Assembly: GCA_025594325.1 (NCBI GenBank)
Contig: JANHCV010000005.1
Span: 1,453,501 to 1,517,500 of the forward strand
Reading direction: 5' to 3'
Length of the DNA stretch: 64,000 nt
DNA from: Blastocladiella emersonii ATCC 22665
Taxonomy: Eukaryota > Blastocladiomycota > Blastocladiomycetes > Blastocladiales > Blastocladiaceae
Shown here one piece after another: positions 53,086 to 62,097 of this stretch. The position numbers and the translations under genes were made by a program. Every line of letters starts with the position of its first letter. Within the stretch, counting starts at the first letter, position 1. Below the pieces are notes generated by a model. That model worked only from the letters and a program-made list of their open reading frames with translations. It searched no databases and was not told where the DNA came from.

Positions 53086-55715
53086 ATGAATCTACTACGG
53101 CGACTGGGCGCAGTGCGCGCGTCGGCTCTCGTGCCACGCCGTGCGCCATCGGCGCTGGTGCTGCGCCGCCGCGGCTTCGCGACGCCCGTCGACGCGACGG
53201 CCGCAGCGACCACCCCTGCCCCCGAGGTCGCCACGTCCGTGCAGTACTGGAACGACCTGTACCCGGTGAAGCTCGGCCGCTTCGACATCAGCTCGCACTT
53301 TGTGACCACGAGCTCGGCCAAACTCACCGACCGCGTCGCGCGCCGCCTGCCGCGTGCCCTGCGCGACGCGGGCGTGCGTGTTGTGAGCGCCGAGGCCCGC
53401 GTCAAGGACGGCGGCGGCTTCGTGACCCTCGAGTACCCGACCGCTGCGTTCGACGAGTCGACGCTGCTGCGCGAGATCAACGCCAAGCTCGCCGACCAGG
53501 GGTTCATGAACAAGCCCAGCGTCTTTCACCGGTTCGGCAGCGCCGCCGCGTACCCGGTCCGCGGGATCGTGTTCAACGAGGATATCGCCTCGCTCACGCC
53601 CTCGACGCGGCTCAAGGTCGAGGCTTCAGGTGACCTCTCGCTGGTACTATTGCTCGCTGCGTTCAGACCCGAATCCCCGCTAACCACGCACCCCGAGAGT
53701 AGGAAACCGTCTACGCGACGTACCGCCCGTACGGCGAGATCAGCGACATCAAGCTGCTCACCCCAAAATCGGCCCAGATCCAGTTCAAGCACCTGCGTTC
53801 CGCCGCGGGCGCGCGCAACTGCACCTACCGCCTCGCCGTCGCCGACAACGGCACCCCGATCGTCGTCAAGAGCTCGTACGAGAAGCTGCTCAAGACCCAC
53901 AAGATCCTCGACTGGATGTCGGCCCACCCACGCATCGTGCTGCCGGCCCTCGTCGCTGTCCTCGTCGCCGTCAGCGTCGCCATCTTCGACCCGATCCACG
54001 TGTACATGATCGAGTCCAAGGTCCTCGGCCGCTTCCTCATCACCGGCTGGCTCCCCGACTGGCTCATCGTCTACCTCCCGCGCGGCGTCATGTCCGTCTT
54101 CGACAAGTCGTGGTCCACGCTGCGCACCGCCGTCGGCAACGTCGCGTTCGGCGCCGCGTCGGCGCCCGTCAAGGCCGTGCCGCTGCACGACGACGACGAG
54201 GATGAGGAGGGCGACGTGAGCAAGACCAACGCAAACGGCGTTGACCTCGAAATGTACCCGCTAGGCGTCGAGCTCGACGACTTCAACGGCGGCGACGCCG
54301 AGGTCCCGCGTCTGCGGTCGTCCATGTTCGAGCGGCCCGACTCGCTCGTCGTGATCGCGGGGCCCGCGGGCGTCGGCAAGTCCGAGTTTGCCAACACGGT
54401 GACCACGTTCCCGGACCACGCGCACCTGAACGGGACCACGGGCACCGCGCCGCGGCTCGTCATCGACTGCGACGCCTTCGTCCACCGCACCCACACGGAC
54501 GCGGACGTGATCCGCATCCTCGCGCGCCAGCTTGGGTACTGGCCCGTGTTCCACTCGCTCAACAAGCTGTGGTCGTACCTCGACATGGCCGTCGCCGCGA
54601 CCACGGGCGCCAAGGCCGGGATTTCCGTGACCGACGAGACCATGGTCAAGCACATGCTCGAGTGCGCCAGCCAGGCGCTCGCCAAGGTCGCCAAGGACCG
54701 CGACCCGGCGTCGCCCTACCCGATCGTCGTCCTCGACAACTTCCTCAAGGACAAGCCCGGCCGCTCTTTCGCCGCGTACTACGACCTGCTCGCGCAGTGG
54801 GCCGGGTTCCTCGTCGAGGCCGGCGTCGCGCACGTCGTCGTCGTCGCGAGCTCCGGCCAGCGCGGCGGAGGCGAGGTCGGCGTCCTCCAGGCCCTCGGCC
54901 GCGCACTCCCCACCAAGACCGTCGAGGTCGTCACGCTCACCGACATGGCCCCCGCCCAGGCCCACCGGTACCTCCGCCTCCGCATCGCCGCCGAGAAGGG
55001 CACGGCTGTCGCGGGGACCAAGATCTCGCGCGACGACTCGGCGCGCATCGTCGCCGCGGTCGGCGGTCGCGCCAGCGACCTCGAGCTCGTCGTGCACAAG
55101 CTCGTGGACGGCCGCCCCGTCGACGCGGCGCTCGACGAGATGGTCCAGAAGGCGCTCCTCGAGCTCCAGAAGCACGGCATGCACGCCGCCGGGTGGACCC
55201 CCGCGCAGTTCTGGTATGTGGTTCGCCAGCTCGAGGCCGCGGGCGCCGTGAGCACGCCCTCCGCTTCCGCGGCGGCTGCGCCGACGCCCGCCGTCTCGTT
55301 CGACAAGGTCCGCTTCTCGACTTTGTTCGCGGGCAACGCCGCGCCGCTGCACGACATGGAGCGCGCCGAGCTCGTGGCGCTGCAGTACGCCAACGGGCGC
55401 GCCGTCAGCGTGCGCGTCAACAAGCCCCTGTACGCGACGGCCATGCACCGGCTGCTCGCCGACGCCAAGTTCGCCGCCGCCATGGACGTGGTCATGTACA
55501 AGGACCTGTGCAAGGTCGAGAACGCGAAAATTCGGACTCTCGAGGACGAGTACGCGCGGCTCGCCGAGGCGACGGGTCGCATGGCCGCCGCGCGTCGTAG
55601 CCCGGACAAGGCGATCGATGAGCGCCTGACGTACCTCGCGGGCCAGATCGCCGCGTCGCAGAAGAAGGTCGGCGACTGGTACGGCAAGCTCGTCGCGGCT
55701 AAGTCGGCGCTGTAA
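53086..55715 (+). CDS. YME2: Mitochondrial inner-membrane protein YME2/RNA12
   Basis: Two exons (53086-53643, 53703-55715) encode about 856 residues. The N-terminus is a basic mitochondrial targeting peptide (LLRRLGAVRASALVPRRAPS). An RRM-like region spans the splice (LTPSTRLKVEASGDLSL then ETVYATYRPYGEISDIKLL). One transmembrane helix follows (IVLPALVAVLVAVSVAIFDP), then a P-loop NTPase domain with VVIAGPAGVGKSEF near residue 400 and DNFLKDKPGRSFAAYYDLLA. This layout and length match yeast Yme2 (850), which sits in the inner membrane and affects mtDNA maintenance and nucleoid structure. The donor at 53644, not the nearer GT at 53630, is chosen because only it keeps the frame. The C-terminus is helical and charged. 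Confidence 0.92.
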
Positions 55716-55945
55716 GAAGGTTTGTGAGGAGAGTGTTGTTGTTCTATTCCCGCATCACCAAAAGTAGATCAGTTTTTCGTCATTGTGAAGCGGGTCGAAC
55801 TAGCGGTGGTCGAAGCAGGCAGAGGTCGAAGTGAGCAACGCGTCGCGTCGCAGGTCGCGCCGCCCGTTTCAGGAGTCACCTGCACCTAGTCGCCGACTCA
55901 CCTCCCTCTCTCGCCAACGCGACCACGAAAACGAATGAACACACC

Positions 55946-56797
55946 ATGAATCGCGGGCTTCACTTACCGCAAATCGTCGACCGAGTGCTCTACTACGCCG
56001 TGCGCGCGCACCCCAACGACTGGGACTTGAACGGGTTTGCGCAGTACGCGCGCGTCATGCGGCGCGCCGACATCCCTAGCGTCATCCGCGCCATATTTTC
56101 AGTGTTGCGCGCGGCTCGAAATGGTCGAAGCGGGCATGGAGGGCAATGTCGCTGCGCTTGAGCTGCGGCGTGAGCTGGGCCTGCCGTTGGACGAAGACCC
56201 GATGGCCGTGCTCGGAGAGTCGAGCATCAAGTTTCGGTGGCAAGTGCTGGACTGGTGGCGCGATTTAGGGCTTCCACTTCCGCGGATCGATGAGAGCACG
56301 TATGACGAGATGCTCCCGGCGCTTGCGGGCGTCTTTGGGTCCCGCGCGATCGCGGAGATGACCGATTCTGCCACGGCGCAGCGTGACAGGTGTGGCGCGT
56401 CGCGTTCACGCGCGGCGTGGCGCGACTTGCCGATCCAGGATTCCCCGCTCCCCGTTCACTGTTGTCCCCATTTCAGCGTGGAGTGCGGTGCAGCCGGCTT
56501 TCGCTCTCCACGGAACAAGATCATTTATCACGCGATTAATTGCGCCTCGTGTTCATCAACCCGCCCCTGGTCCCTCGTCGTTACAGATTCTGAGCCGGTA
56601 CGTGGTGGGCGACGACGTTGAATGCGTTTGCCGTTGTATGGATTTTAACCCTCAAACTACGTGTAGAGACATCCTGCAGCTGCCGCGATGGAGCCGGGCG
56701 ACGAGAATGTGCTTCAACAGTATCCCGACATTATTGAAGGCGAATGCGACAGCCTGCACATCTACGGCGGCTGTCTGACTGCGTTCGGGATCAAGGT
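55946..56797 (+). pseudogene. Degenerate ankyrin-like family gene, 5' part, cut by the DIRS element
   Basis: The frame opens at 55946 with LHLPQIVDRVLYYAVRAHPN and YARVMRRADIPSVIRAI, closely matching the gene at 63553. Near 56100 a one-base shift is needed to continue with MEGNVAALELRRELGLPL and VLDWWRDLGLPLP, which look like degenerate ankyrin repeats. Two plausible introns (56393-56479, 56598-56665) keep the frame to LHIYGGCLTAFGIKV. There the DIRS element begins. The same frame resumes at 62098. Joining the ankyrin-like and leucine-rich parts in one gene is inference from the phase. Confidence 0.65.
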
Positions 56798-56873
56798 TGC
56801 TCATCGGACGAGCCCGAAGGGCGAGTTTGAATGAGACGCTATCCGAGCTGGAGCTCGGGAACCGCGGTGTAAG

Positions 56874-57095
56874 TGTGCCTATATTCTCTTGAGAAGGATA
56901 GCTCTGACGCAATTTCACATGACCAGGGGAGCGCTGGCCCGCGACCCGCGTGAGCGGAAACGGGTCACGAGACCGTGGAAGGAAAAGGAAAACGAAAATC
57001 GCCGAAGGCGCGCGATTGGTGCGCCGCCGGCGGGGGGCCCCCGCCACCCGGCCCATATATAAGGCCGGACGCGGGCTCCTTCTGCTCCCCACTCT
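56874..57095 (+). repeat. DIRS left inverted terminal repeat
   Basis: These 222 bp are the near-perfect reverse complement of 61837-62058. They contain CCCATATATAAGG (57052-57064). Confidence 0.9.
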
Positions 57096-57179
57096 GCTGT
57101 TCAGGTTCCGCACGCTGCAGGCGCCGCTGGACGCGATGCGCCACTCACGTGACGGTGTGCTGGGTGTGGTTGGGCGGGT

Positions 57180-57307
57180 AGGCACACTTACACCGCGGTT
57201 CCCGAGCTCCAGCTCGGATAGCGTCTCATTCAAACTCGCCCTTCGGGCTCGTCCGATGAGCACTACCCAGTCGCTCATCGCTCGGTCACCGCGGTGACCG
57301 TGTGCCT
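57180..57307 (-). repeat. DIRS internal complementary region (circle junction)
   Basis: The reverse complement of this 128-bp stretch equals the right end (62052-62097) followed directly by the left end (56798-56880), with a few mismatches. It is thus a record of the two termini joined, the sequence that primes and templates circle formation in DIRS replication. Confidence 0.9.
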
Positions 57308-58310
57308 AGTTAGCATGGTTGCGCGTCGCGTCGGCCACCGGCGCAATGAGTTGAACCAGGCGCCGGTAGTGACGCTTGAACGTGCGCGTCGACGCCCACG
57401 TTCCTTGAGCAACTTGCTCGTCGGTGGCGCCCAATTCTGAGAGCCACGACGCCGCCGCTGCCTTGAGCGAGTACGGGACGAAACCCTCGAGTCCCGCCTG
57501 CTTCATGAAGTCGCGGATCCACGACGAGATCGTGTCCGCCACCACTGGCTTGATGGGTCCGCTTGATGAGACGAACATGCGCGCCGGGTCCTTGCGGCGG
57601 GCCGCCGACCTGGCGATGTACGCCTCCCACTGCACGCCGATGTCGAGCTCCGCGACGCGCGTGTCGCGGTCGATCTCGACCATCACCAGCGTTCGCTGCG
57701 CCTCCTTGGGACCGAGGATGGCGAGCTTCACCTTGGATTGCGTGACGCGGCAGTGCGTGAGCAGGATGCGCGCGAGGCAGCTGAACCGCCGCCGAGTGCC
57801 TCGGATGATGAGGAAAGCGAGCCGCGCGCCGAGCATGCGCAGCGGGACGTCCTCGGCCGAGCCAAGCCGCACCGCGTACGCGTCGAGGATGCGGATGTCG
57901 AACACGGGGATCTCGTTCGTCGGGATCGTCGGGCCCTGCATCGCCTCAAGTCCCTCGAGCACGTTGGAGACGACCACGCTCCTGGACGCGTGTGTCATCG
58001 TGCCCCGATCGGGTAAGTCACCCCACGTGTCCGCCATGGCCGTGCGGTCGTTTGCGACCGTGCCGGCCCTGACCCGGACCTCCTCGAACCGGTGGATCAG
58101 AAACCGGCAAAGGGCGTCAACAGATCGATGAAGGGGATCGGATCGTTGCCCACGGCACCACAGAAGCCACTGCCGCCAGGACGAGTCGTACGCGTCCTTG
58201 GTGGACTTGGCCAGCCGTTCGTTCGCCACGCGCGCAGTCTTTGGAGAAAGACCGCGCGCCGCGTAGAATTGCTGGAGAGCCTCCAAGCGACTAATTTGGT
58301 AGTCGAAGTG
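57306..58310 (-). CDS. DIRS tyrosine recombinase (integrase)
   Basis: About 334 residues from FDYQISRLEALQQFYAARG can be read as a phage-integrase-type recombinase. The frame stays open far upstream as a shadow of RT, so the true start is not fixed; 58310 is where the domain begins. The N-terminal core-binding part has STKDAYDSSWRQWLLWCRG and LCRFLIHRFEEVR. The catalytic part has RLAFLIIRGTRRRFSCLAR (candidate first Arg), VPYSLKAAAASWLSELG in place of the H-x-x-R box, and TFKRHYRRL with the likely nucleophile Tyr. DIRS recombinases typically have YSxxAAAAS-like variants here, so it may be active. The frame overlaps the 3' end of the RT frame by about 210 bp, the usual DIRS layout. The stop touches the internal complementary region. 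Confidence 0.85.
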   Translation of the reverse strand, partial: HFDYQISRLEALQQFYAARGLSPKTARVANERLAKSTKDAYDSSWRQWLLWCRGQRSDPLHRSVDALCRFLIHRFEEVRVRAGTVANDRTAMADTWGDLPDRGTMTHASRSVVVSNVLEGLEAMQGPTIPTNEIPVFDIRILDAYAVRLGSAEDVPLRMLGARLAFLIIRGTRRRFSCLARILLTHCRVTQSKVKLAILGPKEAQRTLVMVEIDRDTRVAELDIGVQWEAYIARSAARRKDPARMFVSSSGPIKPVVADTISSWIRDFMKQAGLEGFVPYSLKAAAASWLSELGATDEQVAQGTWASTRTFKRHYRRLVQLIAPVADATRNHAN

Positions 58311-60490
58311 GACGGCGCCGTTCCCTCCGGCGTGAAGACCGTGTGCACCGACTCGGGGAGGCGGATGGGCAGGTCGACCAGGAGCGAGAGCAGGAGCGAG
58401 TACCACGGCTGCGTCGGCCAGAACGGCGCGATCACCGTGGCCGTCGCCCCGTCCGAGCGGATCTTGCGGAGGACGCGCGGGAGCAGCCCCCAGGGCGGGT
58501 AGATCCACGCGTCCTCCCTGCCCCAGTTCATCGAGAACGCGTCCGTCCCCGTCGCGTGCGGGTCGGGCGAGTACGAGACAAAGCGATCCGGGATCTGCGT
58601 GTTCAGCGCAGTCGCGAACAGGTCGATCGACACCGGCCACAGCTGGCGTAGCTGCGCGAAGAGGGCCGGGTGCAGCATCCACCCGTACGGGTCGTGCCCC
58701 GCCTTCGAGTCCAGGTCGGCCTGCTCGTTCTCCGCTCGCGGGAGGTGGCGCGCGTGGAGAGTGAGGCCGCGGTCCGCTGCCCACGCCCACGTCGCTCTCA
58801 CCACGGCGTTCATCATCGGGCATTTCCTGCCGCCGCGGCGGTCCAAGTAGAGCGCTGCGGACAGGTTGTCCAAATTTGCGAGGAGGTGTCCATTCCGTAA
58901 CGCCTCGCCCGCGGCCGGGCGATTCGAGAGCGCCACGAGGCCGAGCTGGACTGCCATCAGCTCCAGGACGCCGATGTGTACAAACTCCGTCGCCGGCACT
59001 CCCCGCACCACCGCCGCCGCCAGCTGGTGGCGCGTCGGTGCCTGCTGCAGGAGCGGGATGATCGGGTCGAGCTGCGCTGCTGTCCAGCGGCCGCCGACTC
59101 GGTGAAGGGTCCCGTCGATGATCGCGTTCAGGGACCAGCCCGAGCCCGACGCATCCGAGCACGTCGTGATCTGCTCGGTCCACTGGAGCGGTGCCGGTTC
59201 GGTCGCGCGGCGGAGGAGAGCGAGAGCGTCCTCGAGGTCCTCGCGAACCGTCCCGGTCACGTTGACTATGCGCGCGTCCCACTCGCCGCGGCGTATCGTC
59301 CCCGTCGCCGCCGTGCGGTAGACGCGCCGTAGCTCCATGGTGCGGAGGTTGAGGTCGCCAATCGCCGGCGCCATCGAGACCACCTTGCCGACCACGCTCG
59401 CCACCGTGCGGAGCGGCGCCTGCAATCGTCGGATCAGGGCGGCCAGGGACTCCTCGAGATCCCGGCGCCTCGCCGGGGACGGCGCGAACGCCTTGCGCGC
59501 GAGGTCCCACTCCCAGCCGATCCAGATCAGCGACTGCGCCGGCAGCTCGAGCTTGGCCCACGAGATGCGCATGCCGTGCAGCTGGAGGAGCCGAACGAGA
59601 GCGACGAGGAGCCGCAGGCACAGGTGCCTCGACTCCGCGCCGATGATGATGTCGTCGATCCAGGCCATCGTCGTCGCGCCGACCGAGCGCAGGATCCCGA
59701 GCAGCGGGCGCATCAACTTTGTGAAGACGCGGGGAAGGAGGCACAGGCCGAACAGGTTCGCCAGCGGCTCGTAGACCTTCCCGTTCACCTCCAACCGCAG
59801 CAGGTGGCGGTGGTCCGGGTGAACGCCCAGGTGCAGGAAGAAGTCCTTGATGTCGACCACGCCGGCCCATTCCATCTCCGGGATGACCGACCGCACCGAC
59901 GTGAGCGTCTCCATCTTGAAGCGCTCCGCCGGGATGAACTGGTTGACGTAGCGATAGTTCGTGATCACGCGCGCTTTCCCCGATCGCTGGATCCGAACAA
60001 ACGTCGGGTGCACCGCGGCCTGGTCGCACGGACCCGCCGGCGCCACGGCACCCTTCTCGACCCATGTCTGCACCTCGCGATCGAGGATCTCCCGCTCCTC
60101 CGCCGAGGCCGCTACTGTCCGCGGCCGCAGGCGAGGAGGCGGCTCCGAGATGAGCGGCAGCTTCAGGCCCTGCGGCATGACCGACGCGACAAGCGCCGAG
60201 TCGTGCAGCGAGAGCCACACCGTCCTGAAGTCGGGGTGGTGGAAGCGGCCGCCGACCGGGGTCGTGGCGTGCGGGTGCGGGAGCGTCCTCTCGAGATAGT
60301 CCTCCCGCTCCTGCCCACTCAGGCCCGACGCCGCTGCCAGCGCCGCTGCGCACGCGTTGGGGTCCGAAATTCCGAGAAGTCGTTTGAGAAGTGGAAGCGT
60401 CAGCGGTCCGCTCCTCACGGCCGCCAACAGCTGTGCTACTTGAGAAAAGGCCTCGTCCCAGCGTGCGAGTAGCACCTGGACGGAGGACAA
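58097..60490 (-). CDS. DIRS reverse transcriptase / RNase H
   Basis: An open frame of about 797 residues. RT blocks are clear: PTFVRIQRSGKARVITNYRY, WAGVVDIKDFFLHLGVHPD (first catalytic Asp), LCLLPRVFTKLMRPLL, and TTMAWIDDIIIG with the DD pair. RNase H follows (TTCSDASGSGWSL, HIGVLELMAVQLGL, DNLSAALYLDRRGG, RAENEQADLDSKAG). A segment IAPFWPTQPWYSLLLSLLVD downstream is typical of DIRS and Ngaro polyproteins. A TGA lies just upstream of the frame and no ATG occurs in its first hundred codons. Translation therefore needs a non-ATG start, splicing, or reinitiation after Gag. A TATA-like box (60531-60540) precedes it. Confidence 0.92.
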   Translation of the reverse strand: MSSVQVLLARWDEAFSQVAQLLAAVRSGPLTLPLLKRLLGISDPNACAAALAAASGLSGQEREDYLERTLPHPHATTPVGGRFHHPDFRTVWLSLHDSALVASVMPQGLKLPLISEPPPRLRPRTVAASAEEREILDREVQTWVEKGAVAPAGPCDQAAVHPTFVRIQRSGKARVITNYRYVNQFIPAERFKMETLTSVRSVIPEMEWAGVVDIKDFFLHLGVHPDHRHLLRLEVNGKVYEPLANLFGLCLLPRVFTKLMRPLLGILRSVGATTMAWIDDIIIGAESRHLCLRLLVALVRLLQLHGMRISWAKLELPAQSLIWIGWEWDLARKAFAPSPARRRDLEESLAALIRRLQAPLRTVASVVGKVVSMAPAIGDLNLRTMELRRVYRTAATGTIRRGEWDARIVNVTGTVREDLEDALALLRRATEPAPLQWTEQITTCSDASGSGWSLNAIIDGTLHRVGGRWTAAQLDPIIPLLQQAPTRHQLAAAVVRGVPATEFVHIGVLELMAVQLGLVALSNRPAAGEALRNGHLLANLDNLSAALYLDRRGGRKCPMMNAVVRATWAWAADRGLTLHARHLPRAENEQADLDSKAGHDPYGWMLHPALFAQLRQLWPVSIDLFATALNTQIPDRFVSYSPDPHATGTDAFSMNWGREDAWIYPPWGLLPRVLRKIRSDGATATVIAPFWPTQPWYSLLLSLLVDLPIRLPESVHTVFTPEGTAPSTSTTKLVAWRLSSNSTRRAVFLQRLRAWRTNGWPSPPRTRTTRPGGSGFCGAVGNDPIPFIDLLTPFAGF

Positions 60491-60530
60491 GGGGAGAGTG
60501 GAGTAGGAATCGCGTCAACACCAGGGACCG

Positions 60531-60540
60531 ATTTATACCC
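60531..60540 (-). promoter_or_regulatory. TATA-like box upstream of the DIRS pol frame
   Basis: The minus strand reads GGGTATAAAT about 40 bp before the pol open frame. It could drive a separate pol transcript, but chance cannot be excluded. Confidence 0.4.
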
Positions 60541-60597
60541 ACCAACAATACAGGGGATCAACGGACCGTACGCCCCGCTGGAACAGCGGCCCACGAG

Positions 60598-61692
60598 TCA
60601 ATTGCGCGGCTCGGACGACTTGGCCGAAGCCTCGCCGCCGTTGCCCTTTCCCCGGCTGGAAGCGGACTGCCCGGCGTGGCCCGTGTAGCCCCCGCGCCCG
60701 CTTCCTGACCACCCGCGAGCCCCGCCGCGACCACCGCGCGAGGCCCGCGAGTTCTTGTAGGGGGCGCCCTTGTTGGCGCCGCCCTTTGCGCCGCCGCCCG
60801 AGCCGCTGGCCGGCGCGAACAACGCCATCTGGTTGCCGAGCTGGACGTAGCCGGCCGCCGCCGCCGCGTGGCCAAGCTGGTCGTTGAGCTCCTTGGTATA
60901 GACGCCCATGTTGAACAGCGTGAGCGTGTCGTCCTCGGTGCGGCGCGTCGGGACGGTGCACGCGATCTCGAGCGCGACCTCGCCCTGGACGCCGTTCTCG
61001 CGGACGTACGCGGCATGGCGCTGGACCGTTGCGTGGCGGACGTCGTTGGCCGTCAGCGCGAAGGCCATGCCGACGTACTTGGCGACGTCCTCGAGCAGCT
61101 CAAGGGCCTCGTGGTCCTTGCCGAGCGCGTCCTTGAGCACCTTGGCGAGCTTGTCGACCGAGACCATGGCCGAGAGGGTGGCGCGGAGGTTGAGGCCAGA
61201 GCGGACCGTGTTCTCGTAGTGGATGGCCTCGGCGACCTTGTTGGCCGACTCCTTGAGCGGGCGGATGCCGGCGTTGCGCGTGGGCGGCTTGGCCGTCGCA
61301 GGCAGGTCCAGGAACTTGTACATGGCGTTGGACATGATGGCACAGTCCTTGGGCAGGAGACCAGCGTCGGGCACCTCGCGGCCGCGGAGCACGTTGCGCG
61401 CGTGCCGGGGAAGACCGTCGACGATGGCGCCCTCGACGTGGAAGCCGGGGTCCAAGTCGCCGTGGTCCGAGTCGCTGTCGTCGCTGGCCGGGGCGGCCTG
61501 CGCGGTAGCGCTGCCGAGGAGGGTGGCCGCCATGGCGCGGTCATCATTGGCGCCCGCGTAGTCAGCGTTGTCATTGCCTGCGTTGCCGCCCGAGGGGACC
61601 ATGTTGTAGGCTTGGAAGTCGTCATAAGTGTCGACGTCGTCAAGCCCACCGTTGTGCCCATCTGTAACGGAGCGCGCACGTGACACTGTCAT
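60598..61692 (-). CDS. DIRS Gag-like protein
   Basis: A single frame of 364 residues starts at the ATG at 61692. The N-terminal part is acidic (ASDDSDSDHGDLDPG). The centre is helical (NAMYKFLDLPATAKPPT, LSAMVSVDKLAKVLKDALGK, VAKYVGMAFALTANDVRH). The C-terminus is Gly/Arg-rich (GRGGYTGHAGQSASSRGKGN), a common nucleic-acid-binding feature, with no CCHC zinc knuckle. Position before RT and this make-up identify it as the DIRS ORF1. The name is by position; sequence similarity to known Gags is weak to the eye. Confidence 0.75.
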   Translation of the reverse strand: MTVSRARSVTDGHNGGLDDVDTYDDFQAYNMVPSGGNAGNDNADYAGANDDRAMAATLLGSATAQAAPASDDSDSDHGDLDPGFHVEGAIVDGLPRHARNVLRGREVPDAGLLPKDCAIMSNAMYKFLDLPATAKPPTRNAGIRPLKESANKVAEAIHYENTVRSGLNLRATLSAMVSVDKLAKVLKDALGKDHEALELLEDVAKYVGMAFALTANDVRHATVQRHAAYVRENGVQGEVALEIACTVPTRRTEDDTLTLFNMGVYTKELNDQLGHAAAAAGYVQLGNQMALFAPASGSGGGAKGGANKGAPYKNSRASRGGRGGARGWSGSGRGGYTGHAGQSASSRGKGNGGEASAKSSEPRN

Positions 61693-61836
61693 CCCGCGCG
61701 CCGCTGTTGCGCCCGCCGCTGGTGCGCTGGCGCTTGTGTGGACGCACGTCGGGGCCGGTGGAAGCCGACAGGTCGTTCTGCGTGTAGGTAGGAGAGTTCA
61801 TGTTGTTGAGCGCGAGCTATGCGAGCGCGAGAGAGA

Positions 61837-62058
61837 AGAGTGGGGAGCAGAAGGAGCCCGCGTCTGGCCTTATATATGGGCCGGGTGGCAGGGGCCCCCC
61901 GCTGGCGGCGCACCAATCGCGCGCCTTTGGCGATTTTCGTTTTCCTTTTCCTTCCACGGTCTCGTGACCCGTTTCCGCTCACGCGGGTCGCGGGCCAGCG
62001 CTCCCCTGGTCATGTGAAATTGCGTCAGAGCTATCCTTCTCAAGAGAATATAGGCACA
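61837..62058 (-). repeat. DIRS right inverted terminal repeat
   Basis: Mirror of 56874-57095. This copy lies upstream of Gag and so should act as the promoter. Confidence 0.9.
61868..61880 (-). promoter_or_regulatory. TATA box in the DIRS upstream repeat
   Basis: The minus strand reads CCCATATATAAGG about 175 bp before the Gag ATG. The same box occurs in the left repeat facing outward from the element's 3' end into the flank. Confidence 0.6.
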
Positions 62059-62097
62059 CAGTCACCGCGGTGACTGAGCGATGAGCGACTGGGTAGT

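Larger units (their letters stand above)
56798..62097 (-). mobile_element. Complete DIRS-type retrotransposon
   Basis: On the minus strand the order is inverted repeat (62058-61837), Gag, RT/RNase H, tyrosine recombinase, internal complementary region (57307-57180), inverted repeat (57095-56874). The outermost 77 bp on the left and 39 bp on the right are not part of the inverted repeats but are both copied in the internal region, as the DIRS replication model requires. DIRS elements replicate through a circular intermediate and integrate by tyrosine recombinase, so no target-site duplication is expected and none is seen. All three frames are long and uninterrupted, so the copy may be young and potentially active. 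Confidence 0.93.

Noticed and set aside
53630-53702. YME2 intron starting at the GT at 53630
   Set aside because: It breaks the reading frame; the GT at 53644 with the same acceptor keeps the frame and gives the expected RRM-like sequence.
57306-60548. One 1080-residue DIRS recombinase protein
   Set aside because: The first two thirds of that frame is antisense-like, Pro/Arg/Gly-rich shadow of the RT frame; only the last 334 residues form the recombinase.
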